A DNA stretch of 64,000 nucleotides from CAYOHP01 sp964403795 [NCBI: uncultured bacterium] (GTDB lineage Bacteria > Muiribacteriota > UBA6191 > CAZXTJ01), in the NCBI GenBank assembly GCA_964403795.1, contig CAYOHP010000008.1, forward strand, positions 40,662 through 104,661, written 5' to 3'. The notes below the pieces were generated by a model. That model saw only the letters and a program-made list of their open reading frames with translations. It made no database searches and was not told the origin of the DNA. This document shows positions 35,436-42,912 of the stretch, piece by piece (position 1 is the first letter of the stretch; each line of letters begins with the position of its first letter). Made by a program: the position numbers and the translations under genes.

Positions 35436-36884
35436 ATGGAGACCCCGATCGCAGGCCGCCGTCCCCAGCGGGCCGCGACCGCCACCAAGGCCTTCGGAAC
35501 CGGCCGGCGCGAGAGCCACGACGCGTCCCCGTTCTACGCCCGCTTCGAAGCTCCCGAGATGCGCCGGTCCGACGACCTCGACCCGGAGCCCCGGAGGGTG
35601 TCCGAGCCATGCGTCCTGGGCGACTCCCGTCGGCTCCTCGACCATGTGCGCCCGGCTTCGGTGGCGCTGGTGGTGACCTCACCTCCCTACTTCGCCGGCA
35701 AGGAGTACGAGCTGGCGCTCGGCCAGGGGCACATCCCCGGTTCCTACCTCGAGTACCTCGGGATGCTCCGGGACGTGTTCGCGGCCTCGGTCGAGGCCTT
35801 GGAACCGGGAGGCCGGATCGCCGTCAACGTCGCCAACCTGGGCCGCCGCCCCTACCGCAGCCTCTCGGCGGACGTGATCCGCATCTTCGAGGACCTGGGC
35901 CTGCTGCTCCGGGGCGAGGTGATCTGGCAGAAGGCCCAGGGGGCCACCGGGAGCTGCGCCTGGGGCTCCTTCCGCAGCCCGGTGAACCCGGTGCTCCGGG
36001 ATCTCTCGGAGCGGGTGGTGATCGCCAGCAAGTGGCGGTTCGACCGGGCCGTCGCACCCGCTCTGCGGCAGGCCCGCGGCCTGCCCTGGGAAGGCTCGCT
36101 CACCGCCGACGAGTTCATGGAGGCCACCCTCGACGTCTGGAACCTCCCCCCCGAGAGCGCCCGCAAGGTGGGTCACCCGGCGCCGTTCCCGGTCGCCCTC
36201 CCCCAGCGCCTCATCGACCTCTACACCTACAAGGGCGACATCGTCCTCGATCCCTTCATGGGTGCGGGGAGCACCCTGGTGGCGGCGAAGCGGTCCGGGA
36301 GGCTGGGCATCGGCTTCGACACCGACCCGGCCTACGTGGAGCTGGCCCGGGACCGCCTGCGGGACGAGCCACGCGAGCCGGGCGGGGCTCTCCACGACCG
36401 CGCGGCCGCCTCGGGACAGCCGGTCCGGACCCTGGCCGAATCGCTCCTCCGGGAGGCCGGCTTCGAGATCCTGGCGACCCGGACGCCGGTGCCGAAGTCC
36501 GGGGTGGCCCCCGATTTCGTCCTCCGCAGCACCGACGGGGGAGAGTGGTTCGCGGACCTCACCGGTTCGGTCACGGCCCGTCCGCGCTCCGGCCTCTCGA
36601 CCCTGGAGACCGCCGCGGCCGCGGTGGGGCGGGCCGCGGCCCTGGCGGCTCGGGCCCCTGGCAAGCCGGTGCTGCTGCTGTCCACCGACGTTCCCTCCAA
36701 GGGGCCCGCAGCCCAGCTGCTCACCTCGGTAGGTCCCGGGATCGTGTTCGACGTCCTCGACCTGGGGTCGTCGGCAGCCCTTCAGCGTCTGGCCCGCTAT
36801 GCCGCCGAGGGCGCCGAGGCCGGGCCCATTCCCGGATTCTGGAGAGGGCGCGACTTCGGACCCGGGGTCAGGTTCCGATTGTGA
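35436..36884 (+). CDS. Site-specific DNA methyltransferase (TSPPY type) with extra C-terminal domain
   Basis: A 482-residue amino-methyltransferase. Motif IV is TSPPYF and motif I, later in the chain, is DPFMGAGST. That order is the beta class of N4-cytosine or N6-adenine methylases (residues about 60-320). A further 150 residues follow (about 330-482) with alternating strands and helices (APDFVLRSTDGGEWFADLTG), possibly a degenerate nuclease-like fold; this last point is weak. No restriction gene is adjacent, so it is either an orphan methylase or a single-chain system. Its stop overlaps the GTG of the DUF423 gene, which is probably incidental to function. Confidence 0.85.
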   Translation: METPIAGRRPQRAATATKAFGTGRRESHDASPFYARFEAPEMRRSDDLDPEPRRVSEPCVLGDSRRLLDHVRPASVALVVTSPPYFAGKEYELALGQGHIPGSYLEYLGMLRDVFAASVEALEPGGRIAVNVANLGRRPYRSLSADVIRIFEDLGLLLRGEVIWQKAQGATGSCAWGSFRSPVNPVLRDLSERVVIASKWRFDRAVAPALRQARGLPWEGSLTADEFMEATLDVWNLPPESARKVGHPAPFPVALPQRLIDLYTYKGDIVLDPFMGAGSTLVAAKRSGRLGIGFDTDPAYVELARDRLRDEPREPGGALHDRAAASGQPVRTLAESLLREAGFEILATRTPVPKSGVAPDFVLRSTDGGEWFADLTGSVTARPRSGLSTLETAAAAVGRAAALAARAPGKPVLLLSTDVPSKGPAAQLLTSVGPGIVFDVLDLGSSAALQRLARYAAEGAEAGPIPGFWRGRDFGPGVRFRL

Positions 36885-37297
36885 GTTCCTCCTCCCCATC
36901 CCCGGGCCCCGATCCGGACCGCGACCTCGCCTCCGCCCGTCGCTGGATCGCGGCCGGAGCCCTGTTGGCAGCCGCCGGGGTGGCGCTCGGCGCCTTCGGC
37001 GCCCATGGCCTGCGGACCCGGGTGACTCCCCGGGACCTGGAGATCTTCGAGACCGCGGTCCGCTACCAGCTCGTGCATGCCCTGGGCATCCTCGCCTGCG
37101 GCACCCTGCTCTCGCTGCCGCGCCCGGTGCCGGCCGGGACCGCGGCCGCCTGGCTGGTGCTCGGGATCGTTCTCTTCTCGGGGAGCCTCTACCTGCTGGT
37201 CGGGACCGGGATCCGCCAGCTGGGCATGGTCACTCCCCTGGGTGGGACGGCTTTCCTGGTGGGATGGATCCTGCTCGCCCGGGCTGCCCTGCGCTGA
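36881..37297 (+). CDS. DUF423 family small membrane protein (YgdD-like)
   Basis: A 138-residue inner-membrane protein with four helices. The DUF423 pattern is clear: AAGVALGAFGAHGLRTRV near the N-terminus, FETAVRYQLVHALGIL in the middle and TPLGGTAFLVGWILLA at the end. Role unknown in all bacteria. The GTG start overlaps the methyltransferase stop (GTGA). A strong hairpin follows the stop. Confidence 0.88.
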   Translation: MSSSSPSPGPDPDRDLASARRWIAAGALLAAAGVALGAFGAHGLRTRVTPRDLEIFETAVRYQLVHALGILACGTLLSLPRPVPAGTAAAWLVLGIVLFSGSLYLLVGTGIRQLGMVTPLGGTAFLVGWILLARAALR

Positions 37298-37300
37298 GCC

Positions 37301-37323
37301 CCTGAGGTCCGGCCGACCTCAGG
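37301..37323. terminator. Hairpin shared by convergent genes
   Basis: CCTGAGGTC (37301-37309) pairs perfectly with GACCTCAGG (37315-37323) around a 5-base loop. The stem includes the stop codon of the HPt gene and begins 4 bases after the DUF423 stop, so it likely ends both transcripts. Confidence 0.55.
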
Positions 37324-37756
37324 TCCGGCCGGAACCGGATCCCTGGCGGCGGGGTTCGGAGCCGGCCCCGGAAGCGCGACCGAAGCGCTTCGCCATCCAA
37401 CCCTCCAGGGCCCGCACGGCCGCCTCGGCCACCGGCGCCATGCGAGCCGCCTGGGACCGGGATTGGGCGAACTCCGAAGCGCGGGCCAGGGTCTCGATCC
37501 GGTCCGCCTCGGCGCGCAGGCGCCGGACCCCCAGGTTCCCGGCCGAGGACTTCAACCCGTGGGCGGCCCGGACCAGATCCTCCCCGCCGTCGCCCTCGGC
37601 GGCGCGGACGACGGCCGCCACCCGCACCGGAAGGTCGCGCTCGAAGATGTCGACGAGCTCCCGGAGGATCCGGGGAGCATCCTCCCCGAAGGCTTCGGCC
37701 AACTCGTCCAGACGTTCCAGATCAAGCTCCGCGGACGCGTCCGCCGGATCTCCCAT
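37319..37756 (-). CDS. Histidine phosphotransfer (HPt) protein
   Basis: A 145-residue four-helix HPt protein. The phospho-accepting histidine is H66 in AAHGLKSSAGNLG, the standard signature. It passes phosphate between receiver domains in phosphorelays. The N-terminal helix is acidic; the tail is basic and Gly/Ser-rich. No hybrid kinase is adjacent; the lone receiver at 22253 is a conceivable partner but nothing in the sequence proves it. Confidence 0.88.
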   Translation of the reverse strand: MGDPADASAELDLERLDELAEAFGEDAPRILRELVDIFERDLPVRVAAVVRAAEGDGGEDLVRAAHGLKSSAGNLGVRRLRAEADRIETLARASEFAQSRSQAARMAPVAEAAVRALEGWMAKRFGRASGAGSEPRRQGSGSGRT

Positions 37757-37824
37757 GCCCCCACGCCCCCTCCGGCCGACACCTTGGGAGCCCGTCGAAC
37801 CTAGAACCCCTGGCCGGGCTCTGC

Positions 37825-37830
37825 TAGTGT
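37825..37830 (+). promoter_or_regulatory. -10-like hexamer upstream of mdh
   Basis: TAGTGT preceded by GC lies 57 bases upstream of the mdh ATG within the 125-base gap after the divergent HPt gene. Motif reading only. Confidence 0.3.
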
Positions 37831-37881
37831 AGCCGTGCTCATCGTACCCCAGATCAAGGCGCGAGACGAGAGGAGAGGGTC

Positions 37882-38868
37882 ATGTCCAAGACGGTACGGG
37901 TCGCCGTGACCGGTGCGGCCGGCCAGATCGGTTACCAGCTTCTGTTCCGGATCGCCTCCGGGGAGATCTTCGGCCGGAATACCCCCGTGGCCCTGAACCT
38001 GGTCGAGGTCGAAGGCGCCCTCAAGTCCCTCCAGGGCGTCGTCATGGAGCTCGACGACTGCGCCTTCCCGCTCCTGCAGGACGTGGTGGTCACCGCCGAC
38101 CCCAAGGTGGGCTTCCAGGACGTGAACTGGGCCCTGCTGGTCGGCGCCGCGCCCCGCAAGCAGGGCATGGAGCGCAAGGACCTGATCCGCATCAACGGTC
38201 CCATCTTCGTGGGTCAGGGTCGGGCCCTGGCCGAGAAGGCGGCGAGCGACGTCCGGGTCCTGGTGGTCGGCAATCCCTGCAATACCAACTGCCTGATCGC
38301 CCGCAACGCCGGCAGCTCGATCCCGGCGGACCGCTGGTTCGCCATGACCCGCCTCGACGAGAACCGGGCCCGCAGCCAGCTCGCCAAGAAGGCCGGGGTC
38401 CCGGTCTACGCGGTCAGCAACATGGCGATCTGGGGCAACCACTCGACCACCCAGTATCCCGACTTCTTCCACGCCCGCATCCACGGACAGCCGGTGCCCG
38501 AGGTGATCCAGGACCATGATTGGCTCCGGACCACCTTCGTCTCCACGGTCCAGAAGCGGGGCGCGGCGGTGATCGAGGCCCGGGGCGCCTCCTCGGCGGC
38601 CTCGGCGGCCAACGCCGCGCTCGACACCGTGAAGTCGCTGGAATCCCCCACCCGCAGCGGCGAGTGGCACAGCGTGGCGGTCGTCAGCGACGGCTCCTAC
38701 GACGTGGAAGAGGGCCTGGTCTGCGGCTTCCCGGTCCGCACCACGAGCGGCGGCTGGGAGATCGTGCAGGGCCTGGCCCTGGGCGAGTTCGGGCGCCAGA
38801 AGCTGGACGCCTCGCTCGCCGAGCTCCGCGAGGAGCGCACCGCGGTCGCCGACCTGCTGCAGGGCTGA
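37882..38868 (+). CDS. mdh: Malate dehydrogenase (cytosolic-type)
   Basis: A 328-residue NAD(P)-dependent malate dehydrogenase, interconverting malate and oxaloacetate in the TCA cycle. The dinucleotide motif [11 protein letters not shown] is at 10-20. GNPCNTN, the TRLDENRA segment and the active-site histidine in [15 protein letters not shown] follow. This is the group 2 cytosolic-like form also found in many bacteria. AGGAGAGG gives a strong ribosome site. Single-gene unit ended by a GC-rich hairpin. Confidence 0.95.
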   Translation: MSKTVRVAVTGAAGQIGYQLLFRIASGEIFGRNTPVALNLVEVEGALKSLQGVVMELDDCAFPLLQDVVVTADPKVGFQDVNWALLVGAAPRKQGMERKDLIRINGPIFVGQGRALAEKAASDVRVLVVGNPCNTNCLIARNAGSSIPADRWFAMTRLDENRARSQLAKKAGVPVYAVSNMAIWGNHSTTQYPDFFHARIHGQPVPEVIQDHDWLRTTFVSTVQKRGAAVIEARGASSAASAANAALDTVKSLESPTRSGEWHSVAVVSDGSYDVEEGLVCGFPVRTTSGGWEIVQGLALGEFGRQKLDASLAELREERTAVADLLQG

Positions 38869-38875
38869 GGGTGTC

Positions 38876-38904
38876 GGGGGGCTGGGGCGATCCCCCAACC
38901 CCCC
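38876..38904. terminator. GC-only hairpin between mdh and the PreA-like gene
   Basis: GGGGGG and GGGG on the left pair with CCCC and CCCCCC on the right around a CGAT loop, with a small internal bulge. It lies 8 bases past the mdh stop, between convergent genes, and is followed by GGCTCGCTCCGCTCGCGGG, a REP-like phrase partly repeated near 63927. Confidence 0.5.
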
Positions 38905-38935
38905 GGCTCGCTCCGCTCGCGGGTGAGTGGCTGCC

Positions 38936-40036
38936 CTAATTCCCCGCCAGGGACTCGGTCTCCTTGGCGATGTCGCCCTTCCACATGGCGCCGTCGCGGT
39001 TGGTCTGGCCGGCCTTCTCGCGCTTGGCCTTGCGCTGGCGCTCGACCAGGTCGGCGTGGGTGGAGAAGTAGGGCAGCGCCTTGCCGACCATCTCGGCGAC
39101 GCTCCGGAACCCCATCTCCTTCATGTAGCCGGCCAGGCCTTCCTGGAGGCCGGCGATCATCTCGTAGCCCTGGAGCATGGCCCCGGTGCAGATCTGCACG
39201 GTGCTCGAACCCATGAACAGGAACTGGACGCAGTCCTCCCAGGTCTCGGCCCCGCCCATGCCGGAGATCGGGGTGTCGGGGAGCGCCTTGGCGATCTCCA
39301 TGACCTGGCGCAGGGCGATCGGCCGGACCGCCTGGCCCGAGTACCCGCCCGGCACCGTGTAGCCCTCGACGGTCGGCATGGGCCGGAGGGTCTTCAGGTC
39401 GATCCCGATCACGCACAGGATCGTGTTGATGGCCGAGATGCCGTCTGCCCCGCCCTTCACGGCTGCGGCGGCCGGCTCGGCGATGTGCCCGACGTTGGGG
39501 GTCATCTTCGCCCAGACCGGGATCTTGGCGACTTCCTTCACCCAGCCGGTCACTTCCTCGACCAGCGAGCAGTCCTCGCCCATCGCCATGCCCATCTTGC
39601 GCTCGGGCAGGCCGTGGGGACACGAGAGGTTCAGCTCGAAGGCATCGACCCCGGTGGCCTGGGTCCGCTCCGCGATCTCCTGCCAGGCCCCCTTCGAGTA
39701 CTCCTCCATGATCGAGGCGACCAGGATGTGGTCGGGGTGCTTCTGCTTGCACTCCGCCAGGTCGTCAAGCCAGGCCTCGAAGGGGCGGTCGGAGATCAGC
39801 TCGATGTTCTCGAACCCGATCACCGCCTCGTCGGTCCGGCTCTTCAGCCGGGCGTAGCGGGGGACCGTGTTCACGACCTTGGAGTTGTCGAGGCTGATGG
39901 TCTTGCAGACGATCCCGCCCCACCCCAGGTCGAAGGAGCGGCTGATCACCTTGCCGTTGGTCCCCGGGGGGCCCGAACCGAGCACGAACGGGTTCGGGAA
40001 CTTCATGCCGTTGACCACGATGCCGAGATCGGTCAT
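38936..40036 (-). CDS. preA: Dihydropyrimidine/dihydroorotate dehydrogenase-like flavoprotein (PreA-like, no ferredoxin domain)
   Basis: A 366-residue FMN barrel of the dihydropyrimidine dehydrogenase catalytic-half family. LNLSCPHGLPERKMGMAMG, KMTPNVGHI, SGMGGAETWEDCVQFLFMG and VQICTGAMLQGYEMI are the landmarks. E. coli PreA is about 411 residues and ends in a two-cluster ferredoxin domain; that domain is absent here, so electrons must come from another partner. No PreT-like reductase is nearby. In the loop equal to mammalian GLACGQ the catalytic cysteine position is Met. Substrate is therefore uncertain: reductive pyrimidine metabolism or an unrelated flavin reaction. Confidence 0.8.
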   Translation of the reverse strand: MTDLGIVVNGMKFPNPFVLGSGPPGTNGKVISRSFDLGWGGIVCKTISLDNSKVVNTVPRYARLKSRTDEAVIGFENIELISDRPFEAWLDDLAECKQKHPDHILVASIMEEYSKGAWQEIAERTQATGVDAFELNLSCPHGLPERKMGMAMGEDCSLVEEVTGWVKEVAKIPVWAKMTPNVGHIAEPAAAAVKGGADGISAINTILCVIGIDLKTLRPMPTVEGYTVPGGYSGQAVRPIALRQVMEIAKALPDTPISGMGGAETWEDCVQFLFMGSSTVQICTGAMLQGYEMIAGLQEGLAGYMKEMGFRSVAEMVGKALPYFSTHADLVERQRKAKREKAGQTNRDGAMWKGDIAKETESLAGN

Positions 40037-40058
40037 GCCTCGCCCCTTTCCGGCCCCC

Positions 40059-40074
40059 CGAGGCGATCGCCTCG
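40059..40074. promoter_or_regulatory. 16-bp perfect palindrome upstream of the PreA-like gene
   Basis: CGAGGCGATCGCCTCG is a perfect inverted repeat 22 bases before the PreA-like start and between that gene and the histone stop. It could be a repressor operator or part of a terminator for the histone gene. A second repeat, CCGGAC-G-GTCCGG, lies at 40094-40106. Confidence 0.35.
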
Positions 40075-40118
40075 TCGAGGACTCATGCATTCCCCGGACG
40101 GTCCGGTCCCTCAGTCCG

Positions 40119-40337
40119 CTAGCTGCCCCAGATCTGGGCCCGGGCCGCGGCGATGTCCTCTTCCATGATGGTCTTGCGCCCATGGCCCCGGGCGATCACG
40201 GACGCCCGCAGGCCCAGCTTGCGCAGGAACTCGGCCGCCGCCTTGGTGGCCGCCGGGACCGAGTCCGCCGAGATCCGCATGCCCTCGGCGTCCTCCAGCA
40301 CGAGCTTCTTCACGTGACTGGCTGCCAGCTCTGCCAT
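40119..40337 (-). CDS. Bacterial histone-fold DNA-binding protein
   Basis: A 72-residue protein that is essentially one histone fold. ISADSVPAATKAAAEFLRKL gives the long central-helix region, and GRKTIMEEDIAAARAQI reproduces the archaeal histone loop-2/helix-3 pattern (R54, T56 and acidic D61, as in the RKTI...ED of HMf histones). There is no basic tail; 7 residues precede the fold. Bacterial histones of this size are known in Bdellovibrio and Leptospira, where they bind DNA. The ATG at 40337 has GGGAG 4-5 bases upstream and a TACGGT -10-like hexamer (40379 to 40374). Likely a nucleoid protein. Confidence 0.8.
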   Translation of the reverse strand: MAELAASHVKKLVLEDAEGMRISADSVPAATKAAAEFLRKLGLRASVIARGHGRKTIMEEDIAAARAQIWGS

Positions 40338-40423
40338 GTCGCTCCCAGCCTTTCGGTCCCCCTCGGACCGGCCACCGTACCACTTGGCCCCCATGGCGGC
40401 AACGAGTACCCTCGACGCCATCC

Positions 40424-41266
40424 ATGGCCAACCTTCGCCGCCTGCTCGTGGTGGTCGCGGTGCCCGCCGAGGCCCGGGCGCTGGGCGAGGCGCTGGGATG
40501 TCGCCCGCGCCGCCTCCCCGGTCCGTTCCCCCGATGGAACTGCCAGGTCGGCGAGCTGCGGATCTCCGTGGCCGCTTCCGGGATCGGCGCCGCCGCCGCC
40601 GCCGCATGCACCGCCTGGGCCGCCGGTCGCTCCCGTCCCGACCTGGTCCTGTCGCTCGGCTCGGCGGGGAGCCTGGCGCCCGACGAGCTCCCGATCGGAA
40701 CGGTGGCGATGGTCCGCCGGGAACGCTTCGCCGAACTCGGCACCCGCCATCCCGACGGGCGCTTCGAGTCGGGAGGATCCCTGGGCCTCGGGGCCCTGGA
40801 GCCGAGCCAGGACTGGATCGACCTCGACCTTCCGGTCCTCCCGAGGGAAGGCGGCCAGCCGCGCCCCGGGACTCCTGCCTCGGCTCCCCGACGCGGGAGT
40901 CCCGCCCCCGACCTCGGGTCGCCTCCGCTCCTCTGCGATGCCCTCACCGTCAGCGAGGTCTGCGGCTCCCATTCGCTCCGGGAGGAACGGCGGGCCACCG
41001 GAGCCCGCCTCGAAGCCATGGAAGGCGCCGGCGTGGCGGTAGCGGCGCGGCGCTTGCGGTTGCCCGTCCTCGAGATCCGGGCCATCTCCAATCTGGCCGG
41101 GCCCCGCGACCTGGCCACCTGGGACCTGGCGCTCGGCAACCGCCGTGCCGCCACCCTCGCGGCCGCCTGGATCCGCGCCGGAGCGGAGCGGATCCCCGCC
41201 GGTGCGGGCCCGGTCGACTCCGACCCGGCCCCCTCCCGCCCCTCCCGGCCGAGGCGGTGGCGATGA
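40424..41266 (+). CDS. mqnB: Futalosine hydrolase
   Basis: A 280-residue nucleosidase-fold protein that hydrolyses futalosine in the futalosine route to menaquinone. The N-terminal strand VVVAVPAEARAL, the SLGSAGSL purine-site segment and the C-terminal EAMEGAGVAVAARR followed by IRAISNLAG match the MqnB/MTA nucleosidase family. A proline/serine-rich tail of about 30 residues is extra. It overlaps mqnD by ATGA, which supports the assignment over other nucleosidases. TACCCT at 40407-40412 is a plausible -10 close to the start. Confidence 0.87.
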   Translation: MANLRRLLVVVAVPAEARALGEALGCRPRRLPGPFPRWNCQVGELRISVAASGIGAAAAAACTAWAAGRSRPDLVLSLGSAGSLAPDELPIGTVAMVRRERFAELGTRHPDGRFESGGSLGLGALEPSQDWIDLDLPVLPREGGQPRPGTPASAPRRGSPAPDLGSPPLLCDALTVSEVCGSHSLREERRATGARLEAMEGAGVAVAARRLRLPVLEIRAISNLAGPRDLATWDLALGNRRAATLAAAWIRAGAERIPAGAGPVDSDPAPSRPSRPRRWR

Positions 41267-42096
41267 CCCCGCGCCTCCGGGTCGGGCTCTCCCCCTGCCC
41301 CAACGACACCTTCGCCTTCGAAGCGCTGCTCTCGGGGCGGGTGGCACCCGCCCTCCGCCTCGACCCGGTGATCGAGGACGTCGAGAGCCTGAACCGTCGG
41401 GCCCTGGCCGGCGAGCTCGAGGTGACCAAACTTTCCTTCCACGCCTGGCTCCGGTGCGCCGACCGTTACCTGCTGCTCCGCACCGGCGCCGCCTTGGGCC
41501 GGGGCTGCGGCCCCCTGCTGGTCCACCGGGATCCCTCGCTCACCCGGGGCGACCTGGGCCGCCTCCGGATCGCCATCCCCGGCGAGTTGACCACCGCCGC
41601 CCTGCTCCTCCAGTTGATGGCACCCGAGGCGAGCCACCTGGTAGCGATGCCCTTCGATCGGGTGCTGCCGGCGATCGAAAGCGGCGAAGTCGAGGCCGGC
41701 CTGCTCATCCACGAGCTGCGCTTCACCTACCGGGAACGGGGCTTCCTGGCGCTCGTCGATCTCGGGGAATGGTGGGAGTCCGAGACCGGCCATCCCATCC
41801 CGCTCGGGGCCATCGCGGCCCGCCGCGACCTCGACCCGGCGACCGTCGCGGCCTTCGACGAGGGACTCGCCGCCAGCCTGCGCCATGCCTACGCCCATCC
41901 CGCCGATCCGCTGCCCTTCATGCGATGCCATGCCGCCGACATGGACGAGGCGGTGATGCGGAGCCACGTCGGGCTCTATGTGAACGACTTCACCCTGGCC
42001 CTGGGGCCTGCGGGCGAGGCTGCGGTGCGGGAGCTGGCCCGCCGGGCCCGCGACCTCGGACGGTGCGGTCGCCTCCCCGAGCCCTGGATCCGGTGA
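41263..42096 (+). CDS. mqnD: 1,4-dihydroxy-6-naphthoate synthase
   Basis: A 277-residue enzyme with a periplasmic-binding-protein fold that converts cyclic de-hypoxanthine futalosine to dihydroxynaphthoate. The opening VGLSPCPNDTFAFEALLSG is the MqnD hallmark. GLLIHELRFTY and a late histidine/aspartate region (HAADMDEAVMRSHVGLYVN) also fit. With mqnB it shows that this organism makes menaquinone by the futalosine pathway; mqnA, mqnC and mqnE are not in the window. Confidence 0.93.
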   Translation: MTPRLRVGLSPCPNDTFAFEALLSGRVAPALRLDPVIEDVESLNRRALAGELEVTKLSFHAWLRCADRYLLLRTGAALGRGCGPLLVHRDPSLTRGDLGRLRIAIPGELTTAALLLQLMAPEASHLVAMPFDRVLPAIESGEVEAGLLIHELRFTYRERGFLALVDLGEWWESETGHPIPLGAIAARRDLDPATVAAFDEGLAASLRHAYAHPADPLPFMRCHAADMDEAVMRSHVGLYVNDFTLALGPAGEAAVRELARRARDLGRCGRLPEPWIR

Positions 42097-42150
42097 CGGT
42101 TCCCCGCCAGGCGACCCGAGGCACTGCTGGCAGCCTTCCCCCAGGAGACT

Positions 42151-42435
42151 TCAATCGGACCCGGGCACCAGGGCGGCCAGGCTCCAGCGCCGGGCCCGGC
42201 ACCCGATCCGCGCTCCCCGGTCGCTCCAGACGACCGTGAGCCCCGGGACCACCACCCGCACCCCACCGCTCCGGAGGGCCCCGTCCTCGATCCCGACCAC
42301 CGCCAGCCCGCCGCACCGGGGGCAGCGCCACTCGAGCGAGCGGTCGGAGGGGCGCGCCCCCACCGAGAGGTCGAAGACGGTGGTGGGTTCGCACTCCTCG
42401 CCGCAGGCCTCGCAGCCGATCCTTGCCTCGGACAC
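42151..42435 (-). CDS. Small zinc-ribbon protein
   Basis: A 94-residue protein with two cysteine knuckles, GCEACGEEC (C8, C11, C15) and RCPRCGG (C38, C41), that should hold one zinc. A basic stretch with a further cysteine (RIGCRARRW) follows near the end. No family recognised; small zinc ribbons often bind nucleic acids or serve as rubredoxin-like adaptors. GTG at 42435 has GGGAGCGGGG upstream; a canonical-looking TACAAT -10 lies at 42473 to 42468. Confidence 0.65.
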   Translation of the reverse strand: MSEARIGCEACGEECEPTTVFDLSVGARPSDRSLEWRCPRCGGLAVVGIEDGALRSGGVRVVVPGLTVVWSDRGARIGCRARRWSLAALVPGSD

Positions 42436-42467
42436 GCCCCCGCTCCCTTCCCGCCACCCGCCGGGCG

Positions 42468-42477
42468 ATTGTAGGAT
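42468..42477. promoter_or_regulatory. Symmetric bidirectional -10-like element
   Basis: ATTGTAGGAT holds TACAAT on the minus strand (towards the zinc ribbon) and TAGGAT on the plus strand (towards the OsmC gene), sharing the central TA. The OsmC ATG at 42487 lies 9 bases beyond, so its mRNA would have almost no leader. Confidence 0.45.
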
Positions 42478-42486
42478 CGGTCCGCC

Positions 42487-42912
42487 ATGGCGGTCGACAT
42501 CGACATCGTCCATCTCGGGGAGCTCCGGACCCGGTCCACCCATCGGCCCTCGGGCGTGACCCTCGAGACCGACGCCCCCCTCGACAACGGGGGCAAGGGC
42601 GGATCCTTCTCGCCCACCGACCTGGTGGCCACCGGGCTCGGCAACTGCACCCTCACGGTGATGGACCTGTGGGCCCGTCGCCACGGGATCGACCTCTCGG
42701 GGACCCGGGCCCACGTGGTCAAGGAGATGGTGGCCGACCCGGTCCGCCGGATCGGCCGGCTCACGGTGAAGATCGAGATCCCGGCCTCCCGGGTGCCAGG
42801 CAGCGCCGAGCGCACCGCCCTGGAGCGGGCCGCCCACGGCTGCCCGGTCAAGGCCAGCCTGCACCCCGACGTCCGGGTGGACCTGGCGATCGAGTACGTG
42901 CAGGGCCCATGA
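42487..42912 (+). CDS. OsmC/Ohr family peroxiredoxin-like protein
   Basis: A 141-residue OsmC-family protein that would reduce organic peroxides through two cysteines, C54 (GLGNCTLTVMDL) and C119 (HGCPVKASL), both in the expected helix contexts. It may act as a dimer in the cytoplasm. Its stop overlaps the next ATG (ATGA), coupling it to threonine deaminase, an unusual pairing without an obvious metabolic reason. Confidence 0.88.
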   Translation: MAVDIDIVHLGELRTRSTHRPSGVTLETDAPLDNGGKGGSFSPTDLVATGLGNCTLTVMDLWARRHGIDLSGTRAHVVKEMVADPVRRIGRLTVKIEIPASRVPGSAERTALERAAHGCPVKASLHPDVRVDLAIEYVQGP

